Below, one piece after another: positions 8,245 through 16,767 of a stretch of DNA of 64,000 nucleotides (the first letter of the stretch is position 1; each line of letters starts with the position of its first letter). The stretch is from Pseudomonadota bacterium (GTDB taxonomy: Bacteria; Pseudomonadota; Gammaproteobacteria; Acidiferrobacterales; UBA6901): contig JAJXUF010000007.1 of the NCBI GenBank assembly GCA_021783175.1, forward strand, positions 1 to 64,000, given 5' to 3'. The notes beneath the pieces were generated by a model. The model did no database searches. It had not been told where the DNA came from and worked only from the letters and a program-made list of their open reading frames with translations. The position numbers and the translations under genes were made by a program.

Positions 8245-9194
8245 GCGGCAGCCTCCTTCGGTGTTTCCGGTTCGTCCGCGGTCAGATGCACGAAGATGTC
8301 CTCAAGCGAGGCGCGCTGCGGCAGCAATTCGCACAGGCCCCAACGCTTCTGTACTGCCAATTCAACCAAGGCGTCGGTCGGATCAGTCGACGGGTCGTAG
8401 AAAATGTGCAACCGGCCGTCCCCCTGATCCTGCACCGACTTGACCCCGGCAATTTTCTGGATAATTGCTATGTCCGGCACATTACGCAATGCGATGGAAA
8501 GCGCCGAGGATTGCATGTGCTGTGACAGACCTTCGATGCTGTCATTAAGCACAATTTCACCCTTGTTGATGATCTGCACGTGGTCGCAAGTGGCTTGCAC
8601 CTCGGGCAGGATGTGGGTTGATAGGATTACACCGTGTTCCTTGCCCAGCTCACGCACCAGGTGACGGATTTCACGAATTTGTATGGGGTCGAGGCCAACG
8701 GTAGGCTCGTCCAGGATAATCACCGGCGGCAGGTGAATGATGGCTTGAGCGAGGCCGACCCGCTGCTGATAACCTTTGGATAGGTTGCCAATCAGACGTC
8801 GCCCCACGTCTTCGAGGCCGCATCTTTCTTTGGCTGTGTCGCGCGCCGCGCGCCGCGCGCCGCGCGCAATACCATTGAGTGCTGCACAGTAATCAAGAAA
8901 TTCGTCGACCGTCAGTTCGCGGTAGACTGGCGGCTGTTCCGGCAGATAACCGATTGCGCGCTTGGCGGCGCGCGGTTCTTCCAGAAGGTCGTGACCAGCG
9001 ATGCTTACGCGGCCGCTGCTCGGGGCTAGATTGCCACTTAGGATCTGCATGGTGGTTGTTTTGCCCGCACCGTTCGGGCCTAGAAAGCCGAGGACCTCGC
9101 CTTGGCGGATGTTGAAGCTGACTTCCTTCACCGCCTGGATTGTGCCGTAGAGGCGCGATAGGTTTTCCACTTGTACCAGGATGTCGCCACTCAT
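8241..9194 (-). CDS. ABC transporter ATP-binding protein, GldA-like
   Basis: This ATPase powers the adjacent GldF-like permease. From the ATG at 9194 (AAGGA box about 9 bp upstream) it has 317 aa. Walker A is GPNGAGKTTT (39-48), the signature is LSKGYQQR (about 138-145), and Walker B is IILDEPTVGLD (159-169). The C-terminal 90 residues form an extra domain common to this subfamily. Residues 110-119 are encoded by four exact copies of a 7-bp repeat, so gain or loss of one copy would shift the frame. A TTG at 9203 is an alternative start. Confidence 0.92.
   Translation of the reverse strand: MSGDILVQVENLSRLYGTIQAVKEVSFNIRQGEVLGFLGPNGAGKTTTMQILSGNLAPSSGRVSIAGHDLLEEPRAAKRAIGYLPEQPPVYRELTVDEFLDYCAALNGIARGARRAARDTAKERCGLEDVGRRLIGNLSKGYQQRVGLAQAIIHLPPVIILDEPTVGLDPIQIREIRHLVRELGKEHGVILSTHILPEVQATCDHVQIINKGEIVLNDSIEGLSQHMQSSALSIALRNVPDIAIIQKIAGVKSVQDQGDGRLHIFYDPSTDPTDALVELAVQKRWGLCELLPQRASLEDIFVHLTADEPETPKEAAA
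8840..8867 (-). repeat. four tandem copies of CGCGCGC inside the ABC ATPase gene
   Basis: Bases 8840-8867 are exactly (CGCGCGC)x4, a heptanucleotide microsatellite in coding DNA. It encodes the alanine/arginine-rich stretch between Walker A and the signature motif. The current copy number keeps the frame open. Seven-base units change the frame on slippage, which is the arrangement seen in contingency loci. Confidence 0.9.
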
Positions 9195-9643
9195 GATCGG
9201 CAATCCTTACCCTTGTGAAATGGCTGTGTTGGCATGGGGCGCCATTAAATGTGGCCGATGAGGTGTTGTCAATGCTGATGCGTGCTCGATCATGCGGTTG
9301 CGCGAGTCCGTGATGCGTTGAGTTGCTCTGATGATTCTCGTTTGAACTGGCTTCGTGCAATTTGGCTGCCCTCTTTGACGCAGCAGAGTTGTTTTGGTTC
9401 CACCGCACTGGAGCTCGATGCCGGCGCCTGCTGCCCGCTTGCGTGTCCGAACAGGTGATGTGACTGCGCAGGGCAGTCCGTTTGCCGGTGGCGTCACCCG
9501 GCGGGTGGCGGCGCGGTCTATTTTCAGCTTGCCATGTTGATCATAAGTGCTTAATTCCATGAAGTTTTCCAACAACTTTCGGAGCACGGCACGCTGTTTG
9601 CTTTAAAACCACCGAGAGCAATGGCCTGAGCGGGGAGTTAGTT
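9195..9643. other. intergenic region between divergent genes, no gene recognised
   Basis: This 449-bp gap separates the ABC operon (minus) from a secreted protein gene (plus). A 126-codon open frame on the minus strand (9207-9587) has arginine- and threonine-rich low-complexity composition and no recognisable domain, so I do not call it. Both divergent promoters should lie here, but no strong -35/-10 pair stands out. Confidence 0.4.
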
Positions 9644-10213
9644 ATGCGGATTTGTTCCTCATTTCTCGCCATGGGACTCGCGTTGGTCGCATTCGCATGG
9701 ACTGGACAGGGCGAGAGCTGCATTCCGCAGCTCAAGGTAACGGAACTGCCGTTGAAGATCGTCAACGACTGTGATTCCCACGCGTCTTGCCATGGTGCGC
9801 AGCAGTTTACCAGCCACTGGGTTGGCCGGACGGTGACCGGCGACCTGTTTCTAGTGCGCCGCACACCATGCGACGCCGGCGGTTGCGTCGCCTGGTTTAT
9901 CGAGCGGACGCCGGGCGGCGTTGCAACGCGTCTATCAATGGAAGGCAGTTTCCGCATCAGCATCGGCAACTCGCCGTACCCTGATGTACAGACCCAGCGG
10001 GCGCTATCCGATATGCAGACGATCTATACCAATTTCAGCTGGGTTGGCGATCGCTACCGCCAGATGTCGACGCGCAAGGTGTATCGAGTGGCTGGCATCG
10101 AGTGTGTTAGCAAGGGCGACTGTTATCGCATGGGATTGAAGGAGCTGCGCGAAGGGCACACCAGTCAGGCGCTCGACATCTGGCAAAAAGTAAATCACCT
10201 GTCTTGGATCTGA
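9644..10213 (+). CDS. secreted cysteine-rich protein of unknown function
   Basis: I do not recognise this 189-aa protein. It starts at the ATG at 9644 with a GGGGAG box 6-7 bp upstream. A clear signal peptide (about 1-24, hydrophobic LAMGLALVAFAW core) implies export. The mature part has seven cysteines (26, 43, 49, 76, 81, 154, 160), several in close pairs such as CDAGGC, suggesting disulfides or metal binding. The C-terminal 30 residues (KELREGHTSQALDIWQKV) resemble a single TPR-like helix pair. It lies upstream of a ferredoxin-type reductase on the same strand. Confidence 0.7.
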   Translation: MRICSSFLAMGLALVAFAWTGQGESCIPQLKVTELPLKIVNDCDSHASCHGAQQFTSHWVGRTVTGDLFLVRRTPCDAGGCVAWFIERTPGGVATRLSMEGSFRISIGNSPYPDVQTQRALSDMQTIYTNFSWVGDRYRQMSTRKVYRVAGIECVSKGDCYRMGLKELREGHTSQALDIWQKVNHLSWI

Positions 10214-10330
10214 GGCATTGCAATTGCGGTTGGCGCAGCGGCCTGCTGTCGTGCGCGCTTTCGTTTATGTTTGATTTTAGAGACAATGCCAGTGCGTACA
10301 TTAACGCATCCATCACAGACAGCGGGGCAC

Positions 10331-11389
10331 ATGACTTTCAAGGTTCGCATCGAGCCCAGTGGCCATGAGTTTGCTACGGAGGGCAACGAAACCATCCTCG
10401 AGGCAGCGCTGCGCCATGGGTACAATCTTCCCTACAGCTGCCGCAACGGTGCCTGTGCAACATGCAAAGGCAAGGTCATCGAAGGGCGCGTCGATTACGG
10501 CGTCTATGAGAACAAGGCGCTGAGCGAACAGGAAAAGCTGGCCGGCATGGCGTTGTTTTGCCGTTCGCGCCCGCTATCCGACGTGGTCATCGAAGCGCGC
10601 GAGATCGGTGCCGCCAAAGGAGTCGTCATCAAGACACTCCCCTGTCGGGTCGTGCGCATGGAGAAGCTAGCGCATGATGTCATGGTGCTCTATCTCAAAC
10701 TACCGCAGAACGAACGTCTGCAGTTCCTGGCTGGCCAGTACCTCGATATCCTGTTACGCGATGGAAGGCGGCGCAGCTTTTCGCTCGCCAATCCACCGCA
10801 CGATGACGAATCGCTGCAGTTGCACATCCGCCATCTCCCCGGGGGCCATTTTTCCGAACATGTTTTCACACGCATGAAGGAAAAAGACCTTCTGCGCTTT
10901 CAGGGCCCGCTCGGGACGTTTTTTCTGCGTGAGGATGACGAGCAGGATTCCTCGGCAGCTGCTCAGTCGTCGCAGCGACCAATTATACTGATGGCCGGCG
11001 GTACCGGCTTTGCGCCGATCAAGGGCATGCTTGAGCATGCCTTCTATGTGGGTATGCAGCGACCAATTCACCTGTTCTGGGGTGTGCGGGCAAAACGTGA
11101 TCTCTACATGCATTCCCTTGTTCAGTCATGGGTCGAAGCCCATGAACAGTTTCGCTATACTCCGGTATTGTCGGAGCCCGCGACCGAAGATCGATGGGAG
11201 GGGCGGTGCGGCTGGGTGCATGAGGCGGTCGCTGATGATTACCCGGACCTCAGAGGCTATGAGGTCTACGCGAGCGGGCCGCCGGCAATGATTGAGGCCG
11301 GCAAGGCGGCGTTCGCGGCACGCGCACTGCCGGCGGAGCAGTTTTTCTACGATTCGTTTGAACGGGCGCGTGACGAAGCGACAAAGTGA
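10331..11389 (+). CDS. 2Fe-2S ferredoxin / FAD / NAD(P)H oxidoreductase (AscD-like)
   Basis: This 352-aa one-polypeptide electron-transfer chain moves electrons from NAD(P)H via FAD to a plant-type 2Fe-2S cluster. The cluster ligands are C37, C42, C45 and C77. An FAD-binding RRSFSLAN motif follows at about 158-165, then the nucleotide site GGTGFAPIKGM. Annotations of this family usually read CDP-6-deoxy-delta-3,4-glucoseen reductase, but no deoxysugar genes lie nearby, so the natural acceptor is unknown. An insertion rich in Ser, Ala and Gln precedes the NAD domain. The ATG at 10331 fits the domain edge; the open frame reaches back to 10271. Confidence 0.88.
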   Translation: MTFKVRIEPSGHEFATEGNETILEAALRHGYNLPYSCRNGACATCKGKVIEGRVDYGVYENKALSEQEKLAGMALFCRSRPLSDVVIEAREIGAAKGVVIKTLPCRVVRMEKLAHDVMVLYLKLPQNERLQFLAGQYLDILLRDGRRRSFSLANPPHDDESLQLHIRHLPGGHFSEHVFTRMKEKDLLRFQGPLGTFFLREDDEQDSSAAAQSSQRPIILMAGGTGFAPIKGMLEHAFYVGMQRPIHLFWGVRAKRDLYMHSLVQSWVEAHEQFRYTPVLSEPATEDRWEGRCGWVHEAVADDYPDLRGYEVYASGPPAMIEAGKAAFAARALPAEQFFYDSFERARDEATK

Positions 11390-11423
11390 AAGCTTGTCGG
11401 CGCAGCTCCCTGGAGGCACTTGC

Positions 11424-11657
11424 ATGAGAGCGGACATCGGTGCAATGTTCTTGGTAATTGCGGTGACGCTTGGCGCATGCAGCGGACGACAGGCAGCGGG
11501 ACAGAACAATGTCTTCAAGCCTGACGTCGACGCTTTGAAGAAGGCCCAGTCGGTTCAGAACACCATCCAGCAAGGTGCGCAGCGCGAGCGCGAGATAATA
11601 GACCAGTCATCGGGCGCCAGTTCGCCGTCCAGCCCCGCAGCGGCCCCCGGCTCCTGA
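11424..11657 (+). CDS. small lipoprotein
   Basis: This 77-aa protein starts at the ATG at 11424 after a GGAGG box at 11412-11416. The N-terminus is a lipoprotein signal (MRADIGAMFLVIAV, then TLGAC) with lipidated Cys19. The mature part is hydrophilic, with a short helical stretch (VDALKKAQSVQNTI) and a Ser/Pro/Ala-rich tail. No domain is recognised. It follows the reductase gene by 34 bp and is probably co-transcribed with it. Confidence 0.7.
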   Translation: MRADIGAMFLVIAVTLGACSGRQAAGQNNVFKPDVDALKKAQSVQNTIQQGAQREREIIDQSSGASSPSSPAAAPGS

Positions 11658-11706
11658 GCAGGTTCAACGCTTACGCTTGCCGGATGTAATCGGCGAGGCA
11701 ACTTGA

Positions 11707-12648
11707 TTGCACGATCACCATAACGATCACCATAACCATCACCATCATGGCGCGGGAAGCGAGCAGTTGCTCTGGTGGGTGCTCGCCCTCACGCTTTGCT
11801 TTGCGCTGGTAGAAGCGCTTGGCGGTTGGTGGGCGCACTCGCTCGCCCTGCTTGGCGACGCCGGGCACATGTTTTCCGATACAGTGGCTCTCGGCATGGC
11901 GGCTGCGGCATCGCGGTTCAGTCGGCGTCCCCCGTCAGCGCGTCATTCCTATGGATTGGCGCGGGCCGAAGTGGTTGCAGCGCTGCTAAACGGCCTGCTG
12001 ATGCTGGTCGTTGTCGTAGGAATCGTGGTTGAAGCCATTCGCCGGTTCCGCGAACCGCAGCCGGTCGCCGGGACGTTGGTGATGGTCGTTGCCGGCGTCG
12101 GATTGCTCTTCAACGTTGCAGCTGCCCTTATCCTGAGCCGCGGCGACAGGAGTCTTAACGTGCGCGGTGCCTTGGTGCATGTGACCGGCGATCTTCTCGG
12201 CTCGATTGGCGCATTGATTGCCGGTGCCGTGATCTACTTTACCGCCTGGACGCCGATCGACCCCATTCTGTCGATCGTTATTTGTGCGTTGATCCTTTAT
12301 TCCACGCTGCGTTTGCTGCGCGATGCGCTGCACGTTTTGATGGAAGGCGTCCCGCCGGACGTCGATCTCAACCGCGTCGGGCACGCGCTTGCTGAAGTAC
12401 CCGGCGTGCTGTCCGTGCATGATCTGCATATCTGGATGTTGTCGTCGGGAGTGCCGGCACTGTCGGCGCACGTCGTTATGGGCGATTTGCTCGATTGGCC
12501 CAAGGTTCTGGGCGAGATGCGGGTGTTGCTGGTCGAGCGTTACCACATTGACCATGTAACACTGCAGCCGGAGACCATGCCCGTATTGGAGCAGCCGCCG
12601 CTGCCGCGCGGCGCCCGGGTGTACCCGCTTAAGCCGGAAAGTCCGTAG
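11707..12648 (+). CDS. cation diffusion facilitator (Zn/Co/Cd exporter, CzcD-like)
   Basis: This CDF-family metal/proton antiporter has 313 aa. The N-terminus is His-rich (HDHHNDHHNHHHH), followed by six membrane helices. The metal-site motifs are intact: HMFSD in helix 2 (DAGHMFSD) and HVTGD in helix 5. A C-terminal cytoplasmic domain follows. The only start that includes the His-rich tail is the TTG at 11707, because a stop lies just upstream; GAGG sits 8 bp before it. It probably exports zinc, cobalt or cadmium. Confidence 0.93.
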   Translation: MHDHHNDHHNHHHHGAGSEQLLWWVLALTLCFALVEALGGWWAHSLALLGDAGHMFSDTVALGMAAAASRFSRRPPSARHSYGLARAEVVAALLNGLLMLVVVVGIVVEAIRRFREPQPVAGTLVMVVAGVGLLFNVAAALILSRGDRSLNVRGALVHVTGDLLGSIGALIAGAVIYFTAWTPIDPILSIVICALILYSTLRLLRDALHVLMEGVPPDVDLNRVGHALAEVPGVLSVHDLHIWMLSSGVPALSAHVVMGDLLDWPKVLGEMRVLLVERYHIDHVTLQPETMPVLEQPPLPRGARVYPLKPESP

Positions 12649-12660
12649 CGCTGACTGCTC

Positions 12661-13929
12661 TCAGTAACCGTAGTGAGTGACGCCCGTGGTGCTGTTGCGC
12701 CGCGGATTGGGTGGTCGGCCGCCGCCGCTGCGCCAAGGCGGTTGACCCTTGCCGTTGCAAAGCTCCAATGCGCGGCGGTAGTGTTCCAGCGCCTTTTGGT
12801 GTTCTCCACGACGGTCTAGCAGTTCGGCAAGTTCCTGGTGCGCCTCCGCCGGACCTCGCAACAGCACCGATTTCTCAAGATAGTCACGCGCCTGATCCAG
12901 CAGCTTATTGCGTCCGGCAAGGCGTCCGAGCGTCAGTAGCAGGGCCGCACTGTCGCTGCGATTTGCAAGCCATTCCTCGGCGGTGTCCAGCTGGGCGCCC
13001 GGATCGCTGCTTTCGACGCGTCCGTAAAGTTGCACAAGATCTTCGTCCCAAGCCTGATCGATCTCGGTGCGCAACAGGACCTCGGACTCGTCCGCCGCCC
13101 CTTGGGCTATAAGGTGCTGGGCATAAATGGCGACAAGCTCCGGCCTGTGCTGCAGCTTCTGTGGCACTGCATTCCATGCTTGCTTGAGCACGCCGCTGGC
13201 TCCGCTAGGCAGCGCAAGCATGAGCAGTTGCCGGCGAGCCTCCAGTTCAAAGGCGTCGATCTCCGCAGGTGCCAGCGCCTTCTTGCGGCGCATTTCCGGA
13301 ATCAGGTTGGCCAGGCTCTCCCAGTCATTCAGTTCGCGGTAGGTCTGTGCCAGCAGGGCAAGTATGCGCGGGTGTCCGGGCTCGAGCGTGCGCAGTTGTG
13401 ACAACGTAGCCAGAGCACGCTCGCTCTGATGTGTCATGATCTGCAGCTGAGCCTGGGCCATGCCGGTTGCAACTGCGTGATCAGGCGACGCCTGGTGCCC
13501 GAGCGCCAGGTACTCGTCACGTTTTTCCGTTTTGCCCTGCGCTTGGGCAACGAATGCCGCGGCCAGGTAATTGACAAGCGAGGTTTCGCTGTGGCCAATG
13601 TCTGCGAGCAGCTGTTTTTCAGCCTTTTCCCAGTTGCCCTCGATCAAGCTTGTCAGTCCGTGAACGAGTGCTTCACGCGTGCGGCGCACACGCTGCTCGC
13701 GGCGTCGCAGTGCCACGTCGCGCGGAGTATTCCACAGCCGAATCACAGCTCGAGCGAGCACATAGGCGCCAGCAAAGCCAAGCGCAAGGATCACGGCGAA
13801 AACCGTAAGTGGCATCTCGACGGTCCAGGGCGAGCGTGCTATCAGCACGTAACCAGGATCATGCATGACGGCAAGTGCCAGTGTTATGGCGACGAAGAGC
13901 AGTACGATGACAAATATTAGGGGTTTCAT
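12661..13929 (-). CDS. hemY: HemY-like TPR membrane protein of the hem operon
   Basis: HemY of Gammaproteobacteria is an inner-membrane TPR protein of unclear role encoded after hemX; it is not the oxidase called HemY in Bacillus. The 422-aa product has two N-terminal helices (about 4-22 and 40-63) and then a HemY_N and TPR region. Its start overlaps the hemX stop by four bases (ATGA), so the genes are coupled. The C-terminus (about 395-422) is a Gly/Pro/Arg-rich tail. Confidence 0.9.
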   Translation of the reverse strand: MKPLIFVIVLLFVAITLALAVMHDPGYVLIARSPWTVEMPLTVFAVILALGFAGAYVLARAVIRLWNTPRDVALRRREQRVRRTREALVHGLTSLIEGNWEKAEKQLLADIGHSETSLVNYLAAAFVAQAQGKTEKRDEYLALGHQASPDHAVATGMAQAQLQIMTHQSERALATLSQLRTLEPGHPRILALLAQTYRELNDWESLANLIPEMRRKKALAPAEIDAFELEARRQLLMLALPSGASGVLKQAWNAVPQKLQHRPELVAIYAQHLIAQGAADESEVLLRTEIDQAWDEDLVQLYGRVESSDPGAQLDTAEEWLANRSDSAALLLTLGRLAGRNKLLDQARDYLEKSVLLRGPAEAHQELAELLDRRGEHQKALEHYRRALELCNGKGQPPWRSGGGRPPNPRRNSTTGVTHYGY

Positions 13930-14951
13930 GGTTGCGTCTTTGCCCCGCGGATGCGTCGCAGCAGCTCGAGCGAGCCAGAGATGTCAGGCAATCTGCCGCG
14001 AAACTGGGATTTGAGCATCTGGTCGAGTTCCTGCTGTACGGCTTTGACCGGAGCAGCTGAGCTGTCGTAATAGGTCTTGAGCCAGCCGCTCGCCGCGCTC
14101 AGATCCTGGTCGAAAACCGGGGCATTACCCTGCAACAGCGATGTCTGCGCATTGTAAAGCATGAGGCGCAGATTCTGACGCAGGAAGTACGCCTGGTCGG
14201 GCGGTAGCAGCGGCCGGCTTACCGCGCCGGTGCGGCGAATGCGGATGAGCCCGATCAGATCCTGCCACATCATCTGCAGTTGCGATCCGCTCTGGGCCGC
14301 CGGTGGCTTGGCCGGCGCAGTCGCCGGGCGGACGTCGGGAGCCAGCGGCAGCTGGTCAACGCGTTGAGCGATGTCTCCCAGGCGCAAAGCCATACCCGAC
14401 ACATCGACGCTGCCGAGCGATTCGAGTGTACCGATTTCATGGACTAGCGCACGCCGCACCGGCAAATAGCGTGGGTCGGCGAGCTGCTGTAACTCCTCAT
14501 CGGCGGCGCGCAAGGCAGCAAGAGCCAGATTGACGTCATGCGAAAGCTGTAGCCGGTTATTGGCAATTAGCAGCAGTTGCTCGGTTTCCGAGAGCAGCCA
14601 CTGCCGGCGACCCTTTCCGAACTCGCTCGACACCTTGTTCATCGCGGCCTTAAGCGTGTCCTGAGTTTCCTTGAGCGCGTTCAATTGCTGATTTATCGCG
14701 GTCAGGCTGTCGTGCGTCTTTGCGCTTTCGTCCTCAAGTTTATCCAGGCGGCTGAACATGTCTGCACGGTAAAGCCCGCGCTTCTGGATAAAAGTGTAGC
14801 TGAGGTAGGCGCTCGCCAGCAGAGCCACAATCGACAGGATCAGGGCGAGTCCGCTTGAGACGGACACGGCCCGACTGCGACGAGGAGCGCCGGACGCCGC
14901 CGCCTGGGTTGGCGTTGTTGCGCCATTCTGGGGTTCTTGGTCTTTATTCAT
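13926..14951 (-). CDS. hemX: HemX family protein
   Basis: This 341-aa HemX family membrane protein is often mis-annotated as uroporphyrinogen-III C-methyltransferase because of old E. coli naming; it has no methyltransferase motif. The N-terminal 25 residues are polar, one membrane helix follows at about 30-52, and then a long coiled-coil (about 60-115) and a helical periplasmic domain. It lies between hemD and hemY, 83 bp after hemD, as in Pseudomonas and E. coli. The function is unknown but is linked to tetrapyrrole synthesis by context. Confidence 0.9.
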   Translation of the reverse strand: MNKDQEPQNGATTPTQAAASGAPRRSRAVSVSSGLALILSIVALLASAYLSYTFIQKRGLYRADMFSRLDKLEDESAKTHDSLTAINQQLNALKETQDTLKAAMNKVSSEFGKGRRQWLLSETEQLLLIANNRLQLSHDVNLALAALRAADEELQQLADPRYLPVRRALVHEIGTLESLGSVDVSGMALRLGDIAQRVDQLPLAPDVRPATAPAKPPAAQSGSQLQMMWQDLIGLIRIRRTGAVSRPLLPPDQAYFLRQNLRLMLYNAQTSLLQGNAPVFDQDLSAASGWLKTYYDSSAAPVKAVQQELDQMLKSQFRGRLPDISGSLELLRRIRGAKTQP

Positions 14952-15034
14952 CGTGGTCCATCGGCTGTAGGTTCGACATGACCGCTGCTCCCTAAATGCG
15001 TGAGAGACAAAATGGCGGAGTTAATTACCCGCGA

Positions 15035-15832
15035 TTATAGGGATTTTTGCGCTGCCCGCCATGCCCTTATGGTTTTGACGATGGCCTCATCGCTGGCTTC
15101 TGGCGCAATCAGGGGCTCACCCTTGAATCCCAGCTCGCGGCAGGTCGCGACCATGCGATCGCTTATAACCACAATCGGCGTTTTCACGAGCCACTGCTGG
15201 CCCAATTTGCCGACAAGATCGTACAGATTGCGCAGCGACTGGACACTGGTTACCGTCACGACGTCGATGCCGCCGCGTGCCCAGCGACGCAGCAGTGCCG
15301 TAGTGTCGACCTGTGGTTTTCCGCGCCGGTAACACTCGGCATATTCGACGCTTGCCCCGCGGTGTTGCAAGGTTTCGCCCAAAACTTCACGTCCGCCGTC
15401 GCCACGAAAGATCACTATGCGTTGGCCGGCGATGTCAGCAAGTGCCGGGAGATCCAGCAGTGCCTCGCTATCAAACCGGCCGGTTGGGGCGATGACGTCT
15501 TCCTGGCCAAAATGTTTCAGTTCGCGCGCTGAGCCGCGGCCGACACAGGCAAGTTTCAGGCGCGCTGGAAGCGGGCGTCGCGAACGGATGACATTCATTG
15601 CCTTGTTCACGGCATTGGGGCTGATGAAGATGGCCATGTCAAATTCATCCAGCCTGTCAACTATGCGCTGCAGGGCTGCGCTGTCGACCGGGTCGAGAAT
15701 CTCGAGCACCGGAAAGCGCACCGCCTCACCGCCTGCCAACTCAATGAGAGCCGCCAGCGATTCCGCCTGAGCCGCCGGCCGCGTGACCAGCACTGCAGTA
15801 TTTTCCAGCCCCCGTTCCTCAGGCACGGCCAT
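15035..15832 (-). CDS. hemD: uroporphyrinogen-III synthase
   Basis: HemD closes and inverts ring D of hydroxymethylbilane to give uroporphyrinogen III. From the ATG at 15832 it is 265 aa, the normal size, beginning with the family strand (TAVLVTRP). It shows the two Rossmann-like lobes with [12 protein letters not shown] and [13 protein letters not shown] motifs. This start overlaps hemC by 14 bp; an ATG at 15862 is also in frame but adds 10 residues with no homology. It is translationally coupled to hemC in the heme operon. Confidence 0.92.
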   Translation of the reverse strand: MAVPEERGLENTAVLVTRPAAQAESLAALIELAGGEAVRFPVLEILDPVDSAALQRIVDRLDEFDMAIFISPNAVNKAMNVIRSRRPLPARLKLACVGRGSARELKHFGQEDVIAPTGRFDSEALLDLPALADIAGQRIVIFRGDGGREVLGETLQHRGASVEYAECYRRGKPQVDTTALLRRWARGGIDVVTVTSVQSLRNLYDLVGKLGQQWLVKTPIVVISDRMVATCRELGFKGEPLIAPEASDEAIVKTIRAWRAAQKSL

Positions 15833-16745
15833 ATACGCGGTCAAGTATGGCGCGTGCGCCACGGCCTAGCAGGTCCTGTGCCAACGCGATACCCAGATCT
15901 TCCGCCTGTTTGCCGGGCCCGCGGATCTCTCCACGTACAATATGACTGCCGTCCGGCGCACCTACCAGGCCGCGCAAATGCAGCATTTCACCGTCAAGCT
16001 CCGCGTAGGCTCCGATGGGTACCTGGCAGCCGCCCTCAAGGTGCGCGTTCATCGCGCGTTCTGCCCGTACGCGCACTGTGGTAGGCGCGTGATTGAGCGC
16101 CGAAATGAGCTCATTGATTTTCTGATCGTCGCGTCGACATTCAATGCAGACGGCGCCCTGCCCGACGGCCGGCAGGCTGACGGATGGGTCCAGGCAGGCG
16201 CGGATGCGATCGGCAAATCCCAGCCGCTTAAGTCCTGCCGCCGCAAGGATTACTGCGTCGAATTCTCCGGCATCGAGTTTTGCTAGACGCGAATTGACGT
16301 TGCCGCGCAGATCCAGGACCTGCAGCTGCGGGTAGGCGGCGCGCAGTTGGCACTGGCGTCGTAGACTGGAGGTTCCGATGCGTGCTCCCGCGGGCAGCGC
16401 CGACAACGCGGAATAATGCGGGGAAACGAAGGCATCGCGCGGGTCTTCACGTTCGCAGATAACCGGTATATGCAGGCCTGCGGGAAGCGTCACGGTTACG
16501 TCCTTGAGGGAATGAACTGCAAGGTCGATGCGTCTATCCAATAGGCCCTGTTCCAGTTCCTTAACAAAAAGGCCTTTCCCCCCGACTTTGGCCAACGGGG
16601 TATCAAGTATCCTGTCGCCTTGTGTGGTCATTTTGACCAGCTCAATTTCAAGGTCGGGACGTAGCGCCAGCAATCGTGCCCTGACATGTTCGGCCTGCCA
16701 CAGGGCAAGCAGGCTTTTTCGAGTGCCAATGCGTACGGTTTTCAT
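15819..16745 (-). CDS. hemC: porphobilinogen deaminase (hydroxymethylbilane synthase)
   Basis: HemC condenses four porphobilinogens into hydroxymethylbilane. The 308-aa protein has the usual length. It begins with the substrate-binding [14 protein letters not shown] motif and contains SLKD (HSLKDV) and SSLRR motifs. The Cys that carries the dipyrromethane cofactor is in [12 protein letters not shown] near residue 241. It is the first gene of hemC-D-X-Y on the minus strand. A divergent thioredoxin-fold gene starts about 22 bp away. Confidence 0.97.
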   Translation of the reverse strand: MKTVRIGTRKSLLALWQAEHVRARLLALRPDLEIELVKMTTQGDRILDTPLAKVGGKGLFVKELEQGLLDRRIDLAVHSLKDVTVTLPAGLHIPVICEREDPRDAFVSPHYSALSALPAGARIGTSSLRRQCQLRAAYPQLQVLDLRGNVNSRLAKLDAGEFDAVILAAAGLKRLGFADRIRACLDPSVSLPAVGQGAVCIECRRDDQKINELISALNHAPTTVRVRAERAMNAHLEGGCQVPIGAYAELDGEMLHLRGLVGAPDGSHIVRGEIRGPGKQAEDLGIALAQDLLGRGARAILDRVYGRA

Positions 16746-16767
16746 GCAGCGGGGTCAACTAAAAGGT

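Noticed and set aside
9207..9587. 126-codon minus-strand ORF directly upstream of the ABC ATPase gene
   Set aside because: Arg/Thr/Pro-rich composition, no domain, and no ribosome site; probably chance in GC-rich DNA.
15034..15039. TATAAT (minus strand) at the hemD stop as a hemX promoter
   Set aside because: No -35 at proper distance, and the hem genes look like one operon.
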